From positions 1,674,001-1,738,000 of the forward strand of contig NZ_CP056122.1 in the NCBI RefSeq assembly GCF_018219455.1: a stretch of 64,000 nt of DNA. Reading direction: 5' to 3'. The notes below the pieces were generated by a model that had not been told where the DNA came from, searched no databases, and saw only the letters and a list, made by a program, of their open reading frames with translations. The position numbers and the translations under genes were made by a program. The first letter of the stretch is position 1, and each line of letters opens with the position of its first letter. Shown piece by piece: positions 43,315 to 53,000 of this stretch. Origin of the DNA: Moritella sp. 5. GTDB taxonomy: Bacteria; Pseudomonadota; Gammaproteobacteria; Enterobacterales; Moritellaceae.

Positions 43315-44805
43315 ATGAAAAAAATAAAGATACAAACATTTAATCTGCTTTCAACTTCAATTCTACTAGTAGTTTCTGGTGGTGTTGGAGCTGAACAGAT
43401 CTATACGGATCAGATCGTTCTTGATTCACTTGGTGATGATGTTTGTCGCGCTGGATATCGTCCTGTTGATCATCTCGAAGCTTCAACGCACAGAGATTAT
43501 TTTGCATCAAAGATGGGACCGTCGGACATAATAGGTCTACAAGGTAGATGGGTAATTATGGGGTCTGGCTATAATAGTACTATTAAAGAAGAGCAGTCCA
43601 ATCAAAATCAGCCAGTACAGACTTGGTGCGTACCTCTGTCGGGCCAAAGTGATATTCCCAATTACTCGATGAAAACGATACCTGAAGGCGATGAGATCGA
43701 TATCCAGTATGCTTTGGTTAATGATTACGATAACTTTGTGCGACCTTTAAGCTACTTGGCACATTATCTCGGATATGCCTGGGTTGGTGGGAACGATAGT
43801 TCATACGTTGGCAAAGATATGGATGTCACTCGCTCTGGTGACCAATGGCTTATCCAAGGAAATAATAATGGCTCATGCTCTGGTTACCGTTGTGATGAGA
43901 AGACAAAAATAACGATTAACAACTTTGCTTATACCGTTGACGATGGTAATTTTTCGCATGGCGATGTGGTTGAATCTGATCGAGAATTGGTTAAAACAAT
44001 ATCTGTCATGGCTCGGAACTATAGTGATATTCCTCAGCAGGTAGTCGTTGACCTGACTGTCGATGAGTCTACTAGTTGGAGTAAAACAAACACATATGCT
44101 TTTTCACAGAAGGTTATAACAGAAAATACCTTTGGGTGGCCCCTGGTAGGGGAAACTAAACTGACTATCGAGTTTGGAGCTAATCAGAGCTTTGGTAATA
44201 CCAATGGTGGCTCAACCAGTCACAAGGTCTCACTACAGGCTCGCCCAATGATTCCAGCTAATTCCCAACTACCTATTCGTTTAGATCTTTATCGTTCTGA
44301 TATCTCTTATCCTTATCAGTTTGATGCAAAAATTAGTTATGATACGAACTTTAATGGTTTCTTACGTTGGGAAGGTAATGCGTGGAATACTCACCCTGAA
44401 GACCGTCCATACAGAAGCCACACTTTTAGTATGGGACGCAGTAGTGAGCCATCAGCAGATATTAGGTATCAGTGGGATCACCGCTATATTCCAGGTGAAG
44501 TAAAATGGTGGGACTGGAGTTATGCTATTACAGAAAACGGGCTGAGTAATATGCAAGACACAACAGCAAAAAGTCTGCGTCCGTTTAAATCTTATGTATC
44601 TGGTGATTTTTATGCTAAATCTCAATATGCTGGTGCAATTGAAATTGGTAGGTCTACAGAATTGACAAATCTAGAAACCGTTCCTGAGGGTCAAGTAATG
44701 ATGAAACTATCCGACTCTATCGAAGTGTTAGATAACTTTGACATAGATGAATTGGAGTCTCTTGGCTTTGGTAATGCAGAACTAAGTATCCGTATTGCTG
44801 AATAG
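43315..44805 (+). CDS. Aerolysin-family pore-forming toxin
   Basis: The 496-residue protein is co-linear with Aeromonas proaerolysin. It has a signal peptide (MKKIKIQTFNLLSTSILLVV, cleavage near GVGA), then SLGDDVCRAGYRPV, GRWVIMGSGYN, YLAHYLGYAWVGGN, DMDVTR.GDQWLI, WSKTNTYAFSQKV, FGWPLVGETKLTIE, DISYPYQFDAKISYD, RYIPGEVKWWDW and a C-terminal activation-peptide region. The four Cys positions of the two disulphides are present (DDVCR, TWCVP, CSGYRC). I chose the ATG at 43315, ten bases after GGGA, because it gives a clean signal peptide; upstream in-frame ATGs at 43264 and 43306 do not. The basic KVRRAR activation loop of Aeromonas is absent. The gene stands alone between the uvrB remnant and pfkA. 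Confidence 0.95.
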   Translation: MKKIKIQTFNLLSTSILLVVSGGVGAEQIYTDQIVLDSLGDDVCRAGYRPVDHLEASTHRDYFASKMGPSDIIGLQGRWVIMGSGYNSTIKEEQSNQNQPVQTWCVPLSGQSDIPNYSMKTIPEGDEIDIQYALVNDYDNFVRPLSYLAHYLGYAWVGGNDSSYVGKDMDVTRSGDQWLIQGNNNGSCSGYRCDEKTKITINNFAYTVDDGNFSHGDVVESDRELVKTISVMARNYSDIPQQVVVDLTVDESTSWSKTNTYAFSQKVITENTFGWPLVGETKLTIEFGANQSFGNTNGGSTSHKVSLQARPMIPANSQLPIRLDLYRSDISYPYQFDAKISYDTNFNGFLRWEGNAWNTHPEDRPYRSHTFSMGRSSEPSADIRYQWDHRYIPGEVKWWDWSYAITENGLSNMQDTTAKSLRPFKSYVSGDFYAKSQYAGAIEIGRSTELTNLETVPEGQVMMKLSDSIEVLDNFDIDELESLGFGNAELSIRIAE

Positions 44806-44853
44806 ATTAAAAGATTATCTATAACGCTGAATATTTTTAAATAAGTGTAATAT

Positions 44854-44886
44854 GGCCGACTTCGCTATTTTAGCGGGTCGGCCTTC
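44854..44886. terminator. Hairpin between the convergent aerolysin-like gene and pfkA
   Basis: GGCCGAC and GTCGGCC form the outer stem, with an inner CGCTA/TAGCG stem. The T-tract is weak on both sides (TTCT on plus, ATATTACACTT on minus). It probably serves both genes. Confidence 0.65.
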
Positions 44887-44949
44887 TAGCATTATTAATA
44901 TTCCATTTAAAATATATCTAATCTTAAAATATCAATACTAAACGCCTGC

Positions 44950-45912
44950 TTAGAATAACGAATCAGACAGATCAAACAGTTCTTGATTGAAAGGGCGTTT
45001 CATATTGTTGATACAATCAATAATGTCATGGTGAACCATTTGTGAGTTCATTAAACCCACACAGCGGCCGCCTTCGCCTTCTAATAAAAGCTTAACTGCA
45101 AAAGAACCCATACGACTTGCCATAATGCGGTCTCGGGCAGTTGGTGTTCCACCGCGCTGTAAATGGCCTAGGATCGTCGCACGTGTTTCACGGCCTGTTT
45201 CAGCTTCAATATGTTTAGCCAGTGCATCTACATTCGTTACATGTTCACACATCGCAATGATTGCGTGTTTTTTGCCTTTTTCGATACCCGCTTTGACTTG
45301 GGTTAACAGTTCAGCTTCATCATAACCTTTTTCAGGAATTACAACGAATTCTGCACCACCGGCAACTGCTGCACCCATGGTTAAATCGCCACAGTAGCGA
45401 CCCATGATTTCAACAATTGAGATACGTTGATGTGATGTTGAGGTATCACGTAAACGGTCAATTGCGTCAACAACCGTGTTAAGTGCAGTATCAAAACCAA
45501 TGGTGTAAGTGGTGCCTGGAATATCGTTATCAATTGTTCCTGGAATACCTATACATGGGAAGCCCATTTCTGTTAGCTTCTTCGCACCCATGTAAGAACC
45601 GTCACCACCAATAACGACGAGTGCATCGATATTGTGTTTTTTAAGGTTTTCAATTGCTTCTTTACGTACGCTTTCTTCTTTGAATTCAGGGAAGCGTGCA
45701 GAACCTAAGAAAGTACCACCACGGTTAATGACATCAGAAACAGATTTACGATCAAGTTTCTCAATGCGGTCTTGATGTAAACCGGCATAACCGTCGTAAA
45801 TACCGTAAACTTCTAAGCCAAGATGTAAGCCTTCACGTACAACTGCTCGGATTGCTGCGTTCATGCCTGGTGCATCACCACCACTTGTTAAAACACCTAT
45901 TCTTTTAATCAT
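44950..45912 (-). CDS. pfkA: ATP-dependent 6-phosphofructokinase
   Basis: PfkA makes fructose 1,6-bisphosphate from fructose 6-phosphate and ATP, the committed glycolytic step. The 320-residue protein matches the standard bacterial length. It has [16 protein letters not shown] for ATP binding, [11 protein letters not shown], and [19 protein letters not shown] with the catalytic Asp. [10 protein letters not shown] and [14 protein letters not shown] complete the family pattern. GAGG precedes the ATG. A 22-base tandem duplication lies 57-100 bases upstream in its promoter region. Confidence 0.98.
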   Translation of the reverse strand: MIKRIGVLTSGGDAPGMNAAIRAVVREGLHLGLEVYGIYDGYAGLHQDRIEKLDRKSVSDVINRGGTFLGSARFPEFKEESVRKEAIENLKKHNIDALVVIGGDGSYMGAKKLTEMGFPCIGIPGTIDNDIPGTTYTIGFDTALNTVVDAIDRLRDTSTSHQRISIVEIMGRYCGDLTMGAAVAGGAEFVVIPEKGYDEAELLTQVKAGIEKGKKHAIIAMCEHVTNVDALAKHIEAETGRETRATILGHLQRGGTPTARDRIMASRMGSFAVKLLLEGEGGRCVGLMNSQMVHHDIIDCINNMKRPFNQELFDLSDSLF

Positions 45913-45968
45913 TGAAGCCTCAAATATATCAGTCGATGATACTTTATTTATTGGGTTAGAGTCTTGTA

Positions 45969-46012
45969 CTTATCTAGGTAGAGTACTGTTCTTATCTAGG
46001 TAGAGTACTGTT
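45969..46012. repeat. Perfect 22-bp tandem duplication upstream of pfkA
   Basis: The unit at 45969-45990, starting CTTATCTAGG and ending TACTGTT, is repeated exactly at 45991-46012. It lies 57-100 bases before the pfkA start on the minus strand. The rest of the 45,913-46,364 gap is AT-rich and, apart from a hairpin near 46,290, shows nothing further. Confidence 0.97.
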
Positions 46013-46271
46013 TCAGCAAGTGATAGCACGCTTGTTAATTTATTTAGCACACCAATTTTAGTTTATCTGTTGCTGTTACTTTCTCGTTATCATAATTACT
46101 TTTTATTAATTTATTGTAACTATGTATTCTATTCTATTCTGTGTCTTTATGACTGTTTTTATCACTAAAGTAATACTTACGTCGCTTTCATATGAAACTT
46201 TCGATTGCAAAATAAAATAATGCCTTGGTGCAATTTTATTTTTTACAATATAAGTTTAATAAGAAAGGAGC

Positions 46272-46309
46272 GTAGTAATACATCATTATTAAATAATCTG
46301 TATTACTAC
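46272..46309. other. Long-stem hairpin downstream of tpiA
   Basis: GTAGTAATACA and TGTATTACTAC are perfect 11-bp arms around an AT-rich, partly self-complementary loop, 56 bases after the tpiA stop. The T-tract side faces the plus strand (ACTTTTATT), so as a tpiA terminator it is imperfect. It could instead stabilise the 3' end. Confidence 0.5.
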
Positions 46310-46364
46310 ACTTTTATTCCTAATTCAGAGTAGAACATCGCTCTATATTAGGCTTTGATAGGTA

Positions 46365-47120
46365 CTATGCAGAAGCACCAGCAATAACTTTAGAGAATTC
46401 AACAGCGTCTAGTGAAGCGCCGCCTACTAGGCCGCCATCAATGTCTGCTTGACCGAATAATTCAGCAGCGTTAGCGCCTTTAACTGAACCACCGTAAAGG
46501 ATTTGAACTTTGTTTGCTACTGCAGCATCTTGCTCTGCTAACCATGAACGGATGTGAGCGTGGATGTCTTGTGCAATCTCAGGTGTTGCTGTTTTACCAG
46601 TACCAATTGCCCAAACTGGCTCGTATGCGATAACTGCATTGTTTAGAGATGCGATACCAGATTTAGTTACAACCGCTTGAAGTTGCGCTTCAACAACTGC
46701 TTTAGTTTCGCCAGCTTCGAACTGCTCTAGCGTTTCACCGATACAAAGTACAGGTACTAGGCCATTTTCTTGTGCAACAGCAAATTTGTCAGCAACAACT
46801 TCGCTTGATTCACCGTGTATAACACGACGTTCGCTGTGGCCAACAAGCGTATATTTACAACCGAATTCTTTTAACATAACTGCTGAGTTTTCACCAGTGA
46901 ATGCACCAGCTGTATTAACGTCACAATCTTGTGCGCCGTAGCTAATTGCAGTGTCAGCTGTTAATGCTTCAACTTGTGGGATAAAAACAGCAGGAGGGCA
47001 TACAGCAACTTCAACAGTTGCATTGTCTTTTGCCGCATCAACTAAACCGTTAATTAAAGCTTCTACAGATGCTTTAGTTGCGTTTAGTTTCCAGTTACCC
47101 ATTACTAGTGCTTGTCTCAT
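46365..47120 (-). CDS. tpiA: Triose-phosphate isomerase
   Basis: The 251-residue protein interconverts dihydroxyacetone phosphate and glyceraldehyde 3-phosphate. GNWKLN holds the catalytic Lys, VGHSERR the His, AYEPVWAIGTGKTATP the Glu and loop 6, and GGSVKGANA plus GGLVGGASLD the phosphate site. GGAG lies six bases before the ATG. It stands as its own unit on the same strand as pfkA. The 238-base gap to elyC's end holds the promoter region and nothing else I can name. Confidence 0.98.
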   Translation of the reverse strand: MRQALVMGNWKLNATKASVEALINGLVDAAKDNATVEVAVCPPAVFIPQVEALTADTAISYGAQDCDVNTAGAFTGENSAVMLKEFGCKYTLVGHSERRVIHGESSEVVADKFAVAQENGLVPVLCIGETLEQFEAGETKAVVEAQLQAVVTKSGIASLNNAVIAYEPVWAIGTGKTATPEIAQDIHAHIRSWLAEQDAAVANKVQILYGGSVKGANAAELFGQADIDGGLVGGASLDAVEFSKVIAGASA

Positions 47121-47358
47121 GTCTATCTCCGATATGGTTTAAAGCTATTTTTCTTCAACCTAATTGACTTGAGTAACAATGACTAAAGTCGCTTAAGTTG
47201 AGAACATGGGATGATTATAGAGTCATCTAGCGTCAGGGCAAGTTGTCATAAGACAATTTTTGGTAATAAAACTACATAAAATACGGTAACTGTGACTTGA
47301 GCCACGTTTACTTACTCAATTTAGACCTAAATGCAGTGTTAATTACAGAATGGAAAAC

Positions 47359-48114
47359 TTATTGGTTATTTTTTAGCGACAACCAAGCCAGTCCTAACCA
47401 TTCATGGACCACTATTTCACTTACCGCGAGATACCGAGCACGAGGGAAGTAATACTGTAATGGTTGTATGCCATTTACCGGTTTACTGACATGCGCCGTT
47501 GGTGCAGGGATAGGGGATAGACCTTGTTGTCGGAATATTGTCATCGCCCGTGGCATGTGCGTTGCGGAGGTGACTAGTACGAGACGTTTACCTTGAGTAA
47601 TCTCTTTATTATCAATGGCTTCCTCTATGGTGTCACGAGGATCTTCTAATAATATAATGGCTGATTTTGGTACGCCTAATGCGATAGCTAAACGGGCATT
47701 CATTTTCGCATTACTGTTGATATCACCACCGCCATAGCCACTGAAAATTAATTTGGCCGTTGGGTTTAGTCTATAAATACGTACGCCTTCTGTGGTTCGA
47801 GCAAGGGCGGCAGGGGTTAACTGACTGGTGATCGGTAAGCTGTCTACCGTGGTGTGACCGTTACCCAATACGTGGATATAATCAACACTTTGCTGCTGGT
47901 AACTCGGGTACTGAGACTCTAATGTAGCGGCTAAACGGCTAGCGACAGGATCAAGGCTTAATAGAAATAATGTAATAAAACTACTACAAAACAGCACTTG
48001 GGCACTGCGTTTATGACGGGTGAGTTTATATAGTAGTGCCGCAAGGATAAAAGCAGTGAGCAGAAATGGCAGTGGCATTAACCAGGTACCAATGATTTTT
48101 TTAAGTTCGAACAT
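47359..48114 (-). CDS. elyC: ElyC-like envelope biogenesis protein (DUF218)
   Basis: This 251-residue protein has two N-terminal membrane helices (about 12-30 and 37-55) and then a DUF218 domain: VDYIHVLGNGHTTVDS, RTTEGVRIYRLNP, LIFSGYGGGD, EDPRDTIEEA and VLVTSATHMPRAM. ElyC supports peptidoglycan and undecaprenyl-phosphate homeostasis in Escherichia coli, where it lies next to smtA-mukFEB. Here it follows an SMC/condensin-like operon by 29 bases and may be co-transcribed with it. Confidence 0.9.
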   Translation of the reverse strand: MFELKKIIGTWLMPLPFLLTAFILAALLYKLTRHKRSAQVLFCSSFITLFLLSLDPVASRLAATLESQYPSYQQQSVDYIHVLGNGHTTVDSLPITSQLTPAALARTTEGVRIYRLNPTAKLIFSGYGGGDINSNAKMNARLAIALGVPKSAIILLEDPRDTIEEAIDNKEITQGKRLVLVTSATHMPRAMTIFRQQGLSPIPAPTAHVSKPVNGIQPLQYYFPRARYLAVSEIVVHEWLGLAWLSLKNNQ

Positions 48115-48143
48115 GGGTAATTGGTACCTGTTTGTAAAAAGGG

Positions 48144-49418
48144 TTAAGGGCGCTGTAATTGAATATCGCTAACGCGTAAATTCCCCGAGATTAATATCGA
48201 ACCCGGTAATTCAGTCGTGCTGGCGTCAGGGAAATCAATCGCCATCGCTTTTCGTACGGCGGGTGCGCATTTGTAATATTCATTATAAAGAATACTGAGC
48301 CATAAATGCTTCGGTAAAATATTGGTGAGCTGGTTGTCTTGCTGCCAATAGTGCAGAGCAGAGAAGGGGTCGCCTTTATTACTCAATACTTGGGTAAATA
48401 ACGCTTCGCACTGTGACAATACATAGTCGGCTTCGAGTTGACGCGCTTTTTGCTGTAAGTCATCAATACGACCACTGCTGCGTAAATCAACCGTTTCAGC
48501 ATCTGACTTACTTTCTTTACGTAATGAGTGGTAAATGTCGGTGAGTTCTTCTTGCTGTACCTGATTGCTAATATCAACACTGGCTGATAATTGCAGTGGT
48601 GCAACGCGATTGAAGATAGCCGGTACTTGTTCACGTTCAGCATAGTCGTCTAACTCCCAAATAGGATTGTCTTTTAGAAATTTAGACATGGCTTTAAGAC
48701 GGGCCACTTGTTCATTTTGCTTACGCAGGGTCATTAGCAATTGACGCATGCGATGAACTGCGCCTTCTAACTGACGGTTAATTCGACGATAGCCATCAAT
48801 AAAGAAAGTGACCTTACGGCTTAACTCGGCAGGAACATCGTCCCAATCTAACCAGCTGTATACGTCATTAAGATTAATATCGGCTAACGCATTAAGTAGG
48901 CCCTCGGTATAAGCGATGGCTTTTTCATTTTCATGGATCTTACTTTCTAAGCTATCCACAAAACCGAACTTACTGGTGATTGCTGCGAACAAACCACTGA
49001 CACTGTCTTCTAATTCATAAACAATGCCGTAAAGCTCTTCGTCAACCTGACTTAAATAGAAAGAAACTTCATTGTGCTGACCAGTTAATAACGCTCGTTT
49101 ATATGACTTAATATCACCGTCAATGTGTTGCATGACTTTAGCTATATCAGTACGTTTACGGTAAGACGCATGACGTAATAACAGTTTGTCTAAAATACGC
49201 TTTAAGTTGATGGCCAGCATATAGGTGCCATCTTCTTCACTTGGACGGATCAGCCCATTCTTGGTGAGCATTTCTAATAAGGCGCTATTCTCGCCATTAT
49301 CAATAATGCTGCCATCGAAATAGGCTTGGGCCAACATGCTGCTGTTTGTTTTAGCAAATGAAGTGCGTATTATCTGGGCAATTTTTTCGACTTCAGAAGC
49401 GCTTTGCACCTGTGACAT
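48144..49418 (-). CDS. Kleisin-like subunit of an SMC complex (MksF/JetA type)
   Basis: I place this 424-residue protein by position and architecture. The N-terminal region looks like winged helices (LLEMLTKNGLIRPSEEDGTY), a long helical middle follows (ISSKF..LESKIHENEKAIAYTEG and the region to RQLLMTLRKQNEQ), and the C-terminus has another helix-turn-helix-like segment near LPKHLWLSILYNEYYKC. That order matches MukF, MksF and JetA kleisins. It starts inside the stop of the MksE-like gene (TAATG) and follows the SMC gene, as expected for one complex. Direct sequence resemblance to MukF is weak. Confidence 0.62.
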   Translation of the reverse strand: MSQVQSASEVEKIAQIIRTSFAKTNSSMLAQAYFDGSIIDNGENSALLEMLTKNGLIRPSEEDGTYMLAINLKRILDKLLLRHASYRKRTDIAKVMQHIDGDIKSYKRALLTGQHNEVSFYLSQVDEELYGIVYELEDSVSGLFAAITSKFGFVDSLESKIHENEKAIAYTEGLLNALADINLNDVYSWLDWDDVPAELSRKVTFFIDGYRRINRQLEGAVHRMRQLLMTLRKQNEQVARLKAMSKFLKDNPIWELDDYAEREQVPAIFNRVAPLQLSASVDISNQVQQEELTDIYHSLRKESKSDAETVDLRSSGRIDDLQQKARQLEADYVLSQCEALFTQVLSNKGDPFSALHYWQQDNQLTNILPKHLWLSILYNEYYKCAPAVRKAMAIDFPDASTTELPGSILISGNLRVSDIQLQRP

Positions 49419-50050
49419 TAAAACATCTCCGACTGTGAGTCATCGAAAATATGGTTATCTTGTGTTTCTAATTTCAACGATTCGCTGTCATTAATAAAAT
49501 CAATTAACTCGTGAATGTAGTTCATTTTAGCGGTGATCTGATAAATGGTACTGCCCGTTTCTAAACGTTGAACGTAGCCAGCTTCATCTAATTTTTTTAA
49601 GATAAAGTTAAGCTGTTCCGAGATATCATTACGGCTAGTTTTGAAAATACCTTTATTGGTTAATAGCGCTAACTGTTGTTTTAACGTTGGTTCGTGCTCA
49701 ATACCACGTAATAGCTCAGACAAGCGGATAGTATCGCCTGCGCGCATGGCGCAATCATGTACAAGGGCTGTCATGGCGAGATCTAAAAAATTAACCAATG
49801 GACGGAAGATATCACGTACTTGGCGTAGCTGCTGACGAATATCCGCGCGGTTCTCTTCTTCAATCGTGCAGTAGCAAGCGACAAAGGCTAAACCATCCTC
49901 AATCACTTTTACTTTACGGTTAATCAAACGCAGGTAATCATTTACCTTTTCAAATAAGCTATGCTCAGACAGGTAGCGATATGCATCAGGTTGACTGACC
50001 TGACAAATGGTATGACCCTGTAACAATAATTCAACGGTAGTTTGAAACAT
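49418..50050 (-). CDS. KITE-like subunit of an SMC complex (MksE/JetB type)
   Basis: The 210-residue protein resembles MksE/JetB (DUF4194-like) proteins. LLLQGHTICQVSQPDAYRYL is followed by NDYLRLINRKVKVIEDGLAF, the usual opening of the family. The later segment LKQQLALLTNKGIFKTSR and QLNFILKKLDEAGYVQRLE are winged-helix-like. KITE dimers bind the kleisin and DNA. It lies three bases after the SMC gene, with GAGGG before the ATG, and overlaps the kleisin-like gene. Confidence 0.62.
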   Translation of the reverse strand: MFQTTVELLLQGHTICQVSQPDAYRYLSEHSLFEKVNDYLRLINRKVKVIEDGLAFVACYCTIEEENRADIRQQLRQVRDIFRPLVNFLDLAMTALVHDCAMRAGDTIRLSELLRGIEHEPTLKQQLALLTNKGIFKTSRNDISEQLNFILKKLDEAGYVQRLETGSTIYQITAKMNYIHELIDFINDSESLKLETQDNHIFDDSQSEMF

Positions 50051-50053
50051 GGG

Positions 50054-53000
50054 TTAACCCTCTTCTTGCATCGTTGCTGGCGTAGTATCTGCAGCTATGA
50101 TTGATGTTGTACTTGTAGACGACGTCTTTGTGTCCACCGACGATGTTAATTCTGGTTCTGATACTAAGGTTTTTGTGGCATCACCATTTAACAGAGCCAT
50201 GAGTGGATCGTCATCAACATTCATCTGGATCAGACGTTTATTACGGCTATCAATTTCGTATAGGTGATCGAATAACTGCAATACCGATTTATCGGTTGAC
50301 GGTGATGCTGTCATGATCTGAATACCGTGTTGATTTAGCATTTCGAGCATTGCCTGAATGTTTTCAGAATGCAGTTCACCTAATTCATCGACTGGCCAAG
50401 TGATAACGGTACTTGCATCGGGGCGCAACATGGTTGTTAAACCGGTAAAGAAAGTAATTAAGGCTAAGTAAGATAGGCCCGTTGATGAGACATCTTCCAG
50501 TTCTTTTGGTGTTGTTGCACGAGTCGTTCGACCGTTTTCAACAATGGTAAACTCAATATCAAATAGCTCATTGTGCTGCATGTTATTGTTTTTCGGTAAT
50601 ACCGCTGATAATTCATCCAAGCTATCAATTAAGTCTTGTGGAATACTGCGATCATGTGTGAGTTCGGTATTCGCTTGATATGCTTCAAACGCCTCGTTTA
50701 CATTCTCAAGCTGCTTCCAGTAACCTAACTTGTCCATCTTAGTACGAATGGCAATTTTAATATCTCCGAGGGCAGTGAAGAATTGTTTACCATTCATGTG
50801 GCTAGACAGTTTACGGCCAGTACGGGTAATGTTGCGATCAAAGTTACTTAAATGGGTATAGATAGATAAAATATCGTTAGCACGTAATTCAACTTCGTGC
50901 GTGGTCGATGTTTGCAATAGTTTTGCATTTTTCAATACATAACTCAGCTGTTCGCCGCTGTTGATTGCTTCTTCAAGGCGGTAGTTCACCATCTCAGGGT
51001 CACTTTCAATGCGGTTTTCTAACCAACCAATTTGCAGTGTACTTTTTGAGTAACGTTTTAGTTCACTGCTAATTTTACTCACAGAGCTTAATACATTACT
51101 TTGTTGTTTACCTAACAGACTTATTTGACTGTTCGTTAGCTTAGAGATGTTGTTGACGGTGTATTCTGGTAAATCATCATGTTTAATAGCAGGATAGTCT
51201 GCTAGTTTTACAAGGCTGTTATCTAAGCCTTTTAATTGTAATACTAAGTCAGTAACGAGCTTATCGAGCTGGGTTTTCTCTTGCTCTAGCTTGTCGGTTG
51301 ACTGCTGATAATCTTGTTTTTTATCTTTTAGTTGCTGCTGAAAGCGTTGGATAGCTGCATCTAAGCGGCGTAAACGTTCACGGCCTGGTTCCACTTGCGA
51401 CCATGATGTTTCTAACCAGCTATTATATTTATCCGCTTTTTGTTGGAATACTTTGGCATTCTCAACGGCTTTCATCGTTTGTTTTATTTTCGCTTCAAGG
51501 GCATTGAAGATGCTGGCATTAATCCCCGCGTCGCTTAATGCGGCTTGGAGTGCATCGGCAATGCGTTGCGCTTCAACTTGTGCTTCATTGCGCAGATTAT
51601 CGAGTGATGACTGGTAGCTATCAATACGCTGATTATAGTCAGTTTCTAGCTGGCAATGTACGCTTAAACGTTCGTTGTTTAGTTCGTTATGACGACTTTG
51701 ATAATCAACTTTTGCTTGGCTTAATGCTTGTAGCGCTTGAACTAAGAGTAGTTCTGTATCCGCTAATTCAGTTTGCACTCGCGCAATAGCTAAGGTTTTA
51801 TGTTGTTCTAATTTACTATTTAATTCATCTTCTTCATTGACTAAGCTAGTCAGTAACTGAGTTTGTTTAAACAGTAATTGCTTGCTCGACATTAATTGTT
51901 TATCAAGCTCTTCAACTTCTTTATTTAATTGTTCGAGTGCTTTTTGCAGTTGTTCACGCTCTGCTTTTTTAGCCCCTATTTGTGCTGAGATATGTTGTTC
52001 TTTTTCTGCTAGTGCGCTGTCTGTGAAAGAGGCGTGTTCTAGGGCATTAAGGTTGATTTTGATGCCATAAAAATCTTGCACTTGGGTTAGCGCTGTTTCG
52101 GTATCGGATTGTTTCGCTGCGTCAGTAAATGCGGCTAATAACTCTGGTTCAAGATGCAGGTGCTTTAATAGCTCAGGGTTAATCACACGGCCAATGTTGC
52201 TTTGCCAGTTTGGCACGTGCTCAACAAGGAAGGCATGTAATGACCCTTTGGCTGGGCTTAATAGCGTTTGTACATCTCGGTGCTGCTGCGCTAAATGGTT
52301 TAATTCGATTTTTAAGCGATCGTTGGTTTGCAGCGCTTGATGTTGTTTTTGGCGTAAACTTTGAGACTCGCTGCTAACACGGTTGTAGGCTTCTTGACGC
52401 TCGCTAATACGACGGCGACACTGGCTTAGATTCTGTTGTAATTGCAGAGATTGGGCAGCAAGTTCTGGATCAATCTGCGGCTGCTTCAGCTGTAGGTTAA
52501 GTGAGATCTTAGTATGTTCAAGCGGTGTTTTCTTTTCGGTTAACTGATCAATCAGCGTTTGTGTTTGCGTTCTTAATTCACTCTCTAATGTTGCATAGCG
52601 TAATTTGTTTTCACTTAACGCGGTTGTTAACTGTTGACGCTGAGAACTGATCTCGTTCGTTAGTTGTTGCTCGTGCTTGTTAAAATCAAGCTCTTGTTTT
52701 TGCTGCTGTTCGGTAAACGTGCGACTAAGATCGGCAGACTTCTCACTTAATTGGGTTTTTTCGTTGTTCAGATTGATTAAGCGTAAGGTAAAATCAGATA
52801 ACTCAGAACCACGCTGCTCATAGGTCGCGGCTTCATCATCTTCAAAATCAATTTTTTCTTGTTCTAATTTATCGAGATCGTGTTTAATTTCACGATGGGC
52901 TTTTTCTTCATCGTGACAGGCATCTTCAATCGTCAATACTTGTTGTCTGTGTGCTTCTTTTAAGTCGGTCAATTCAAGCAATACATCTTTTAAACGAGTG

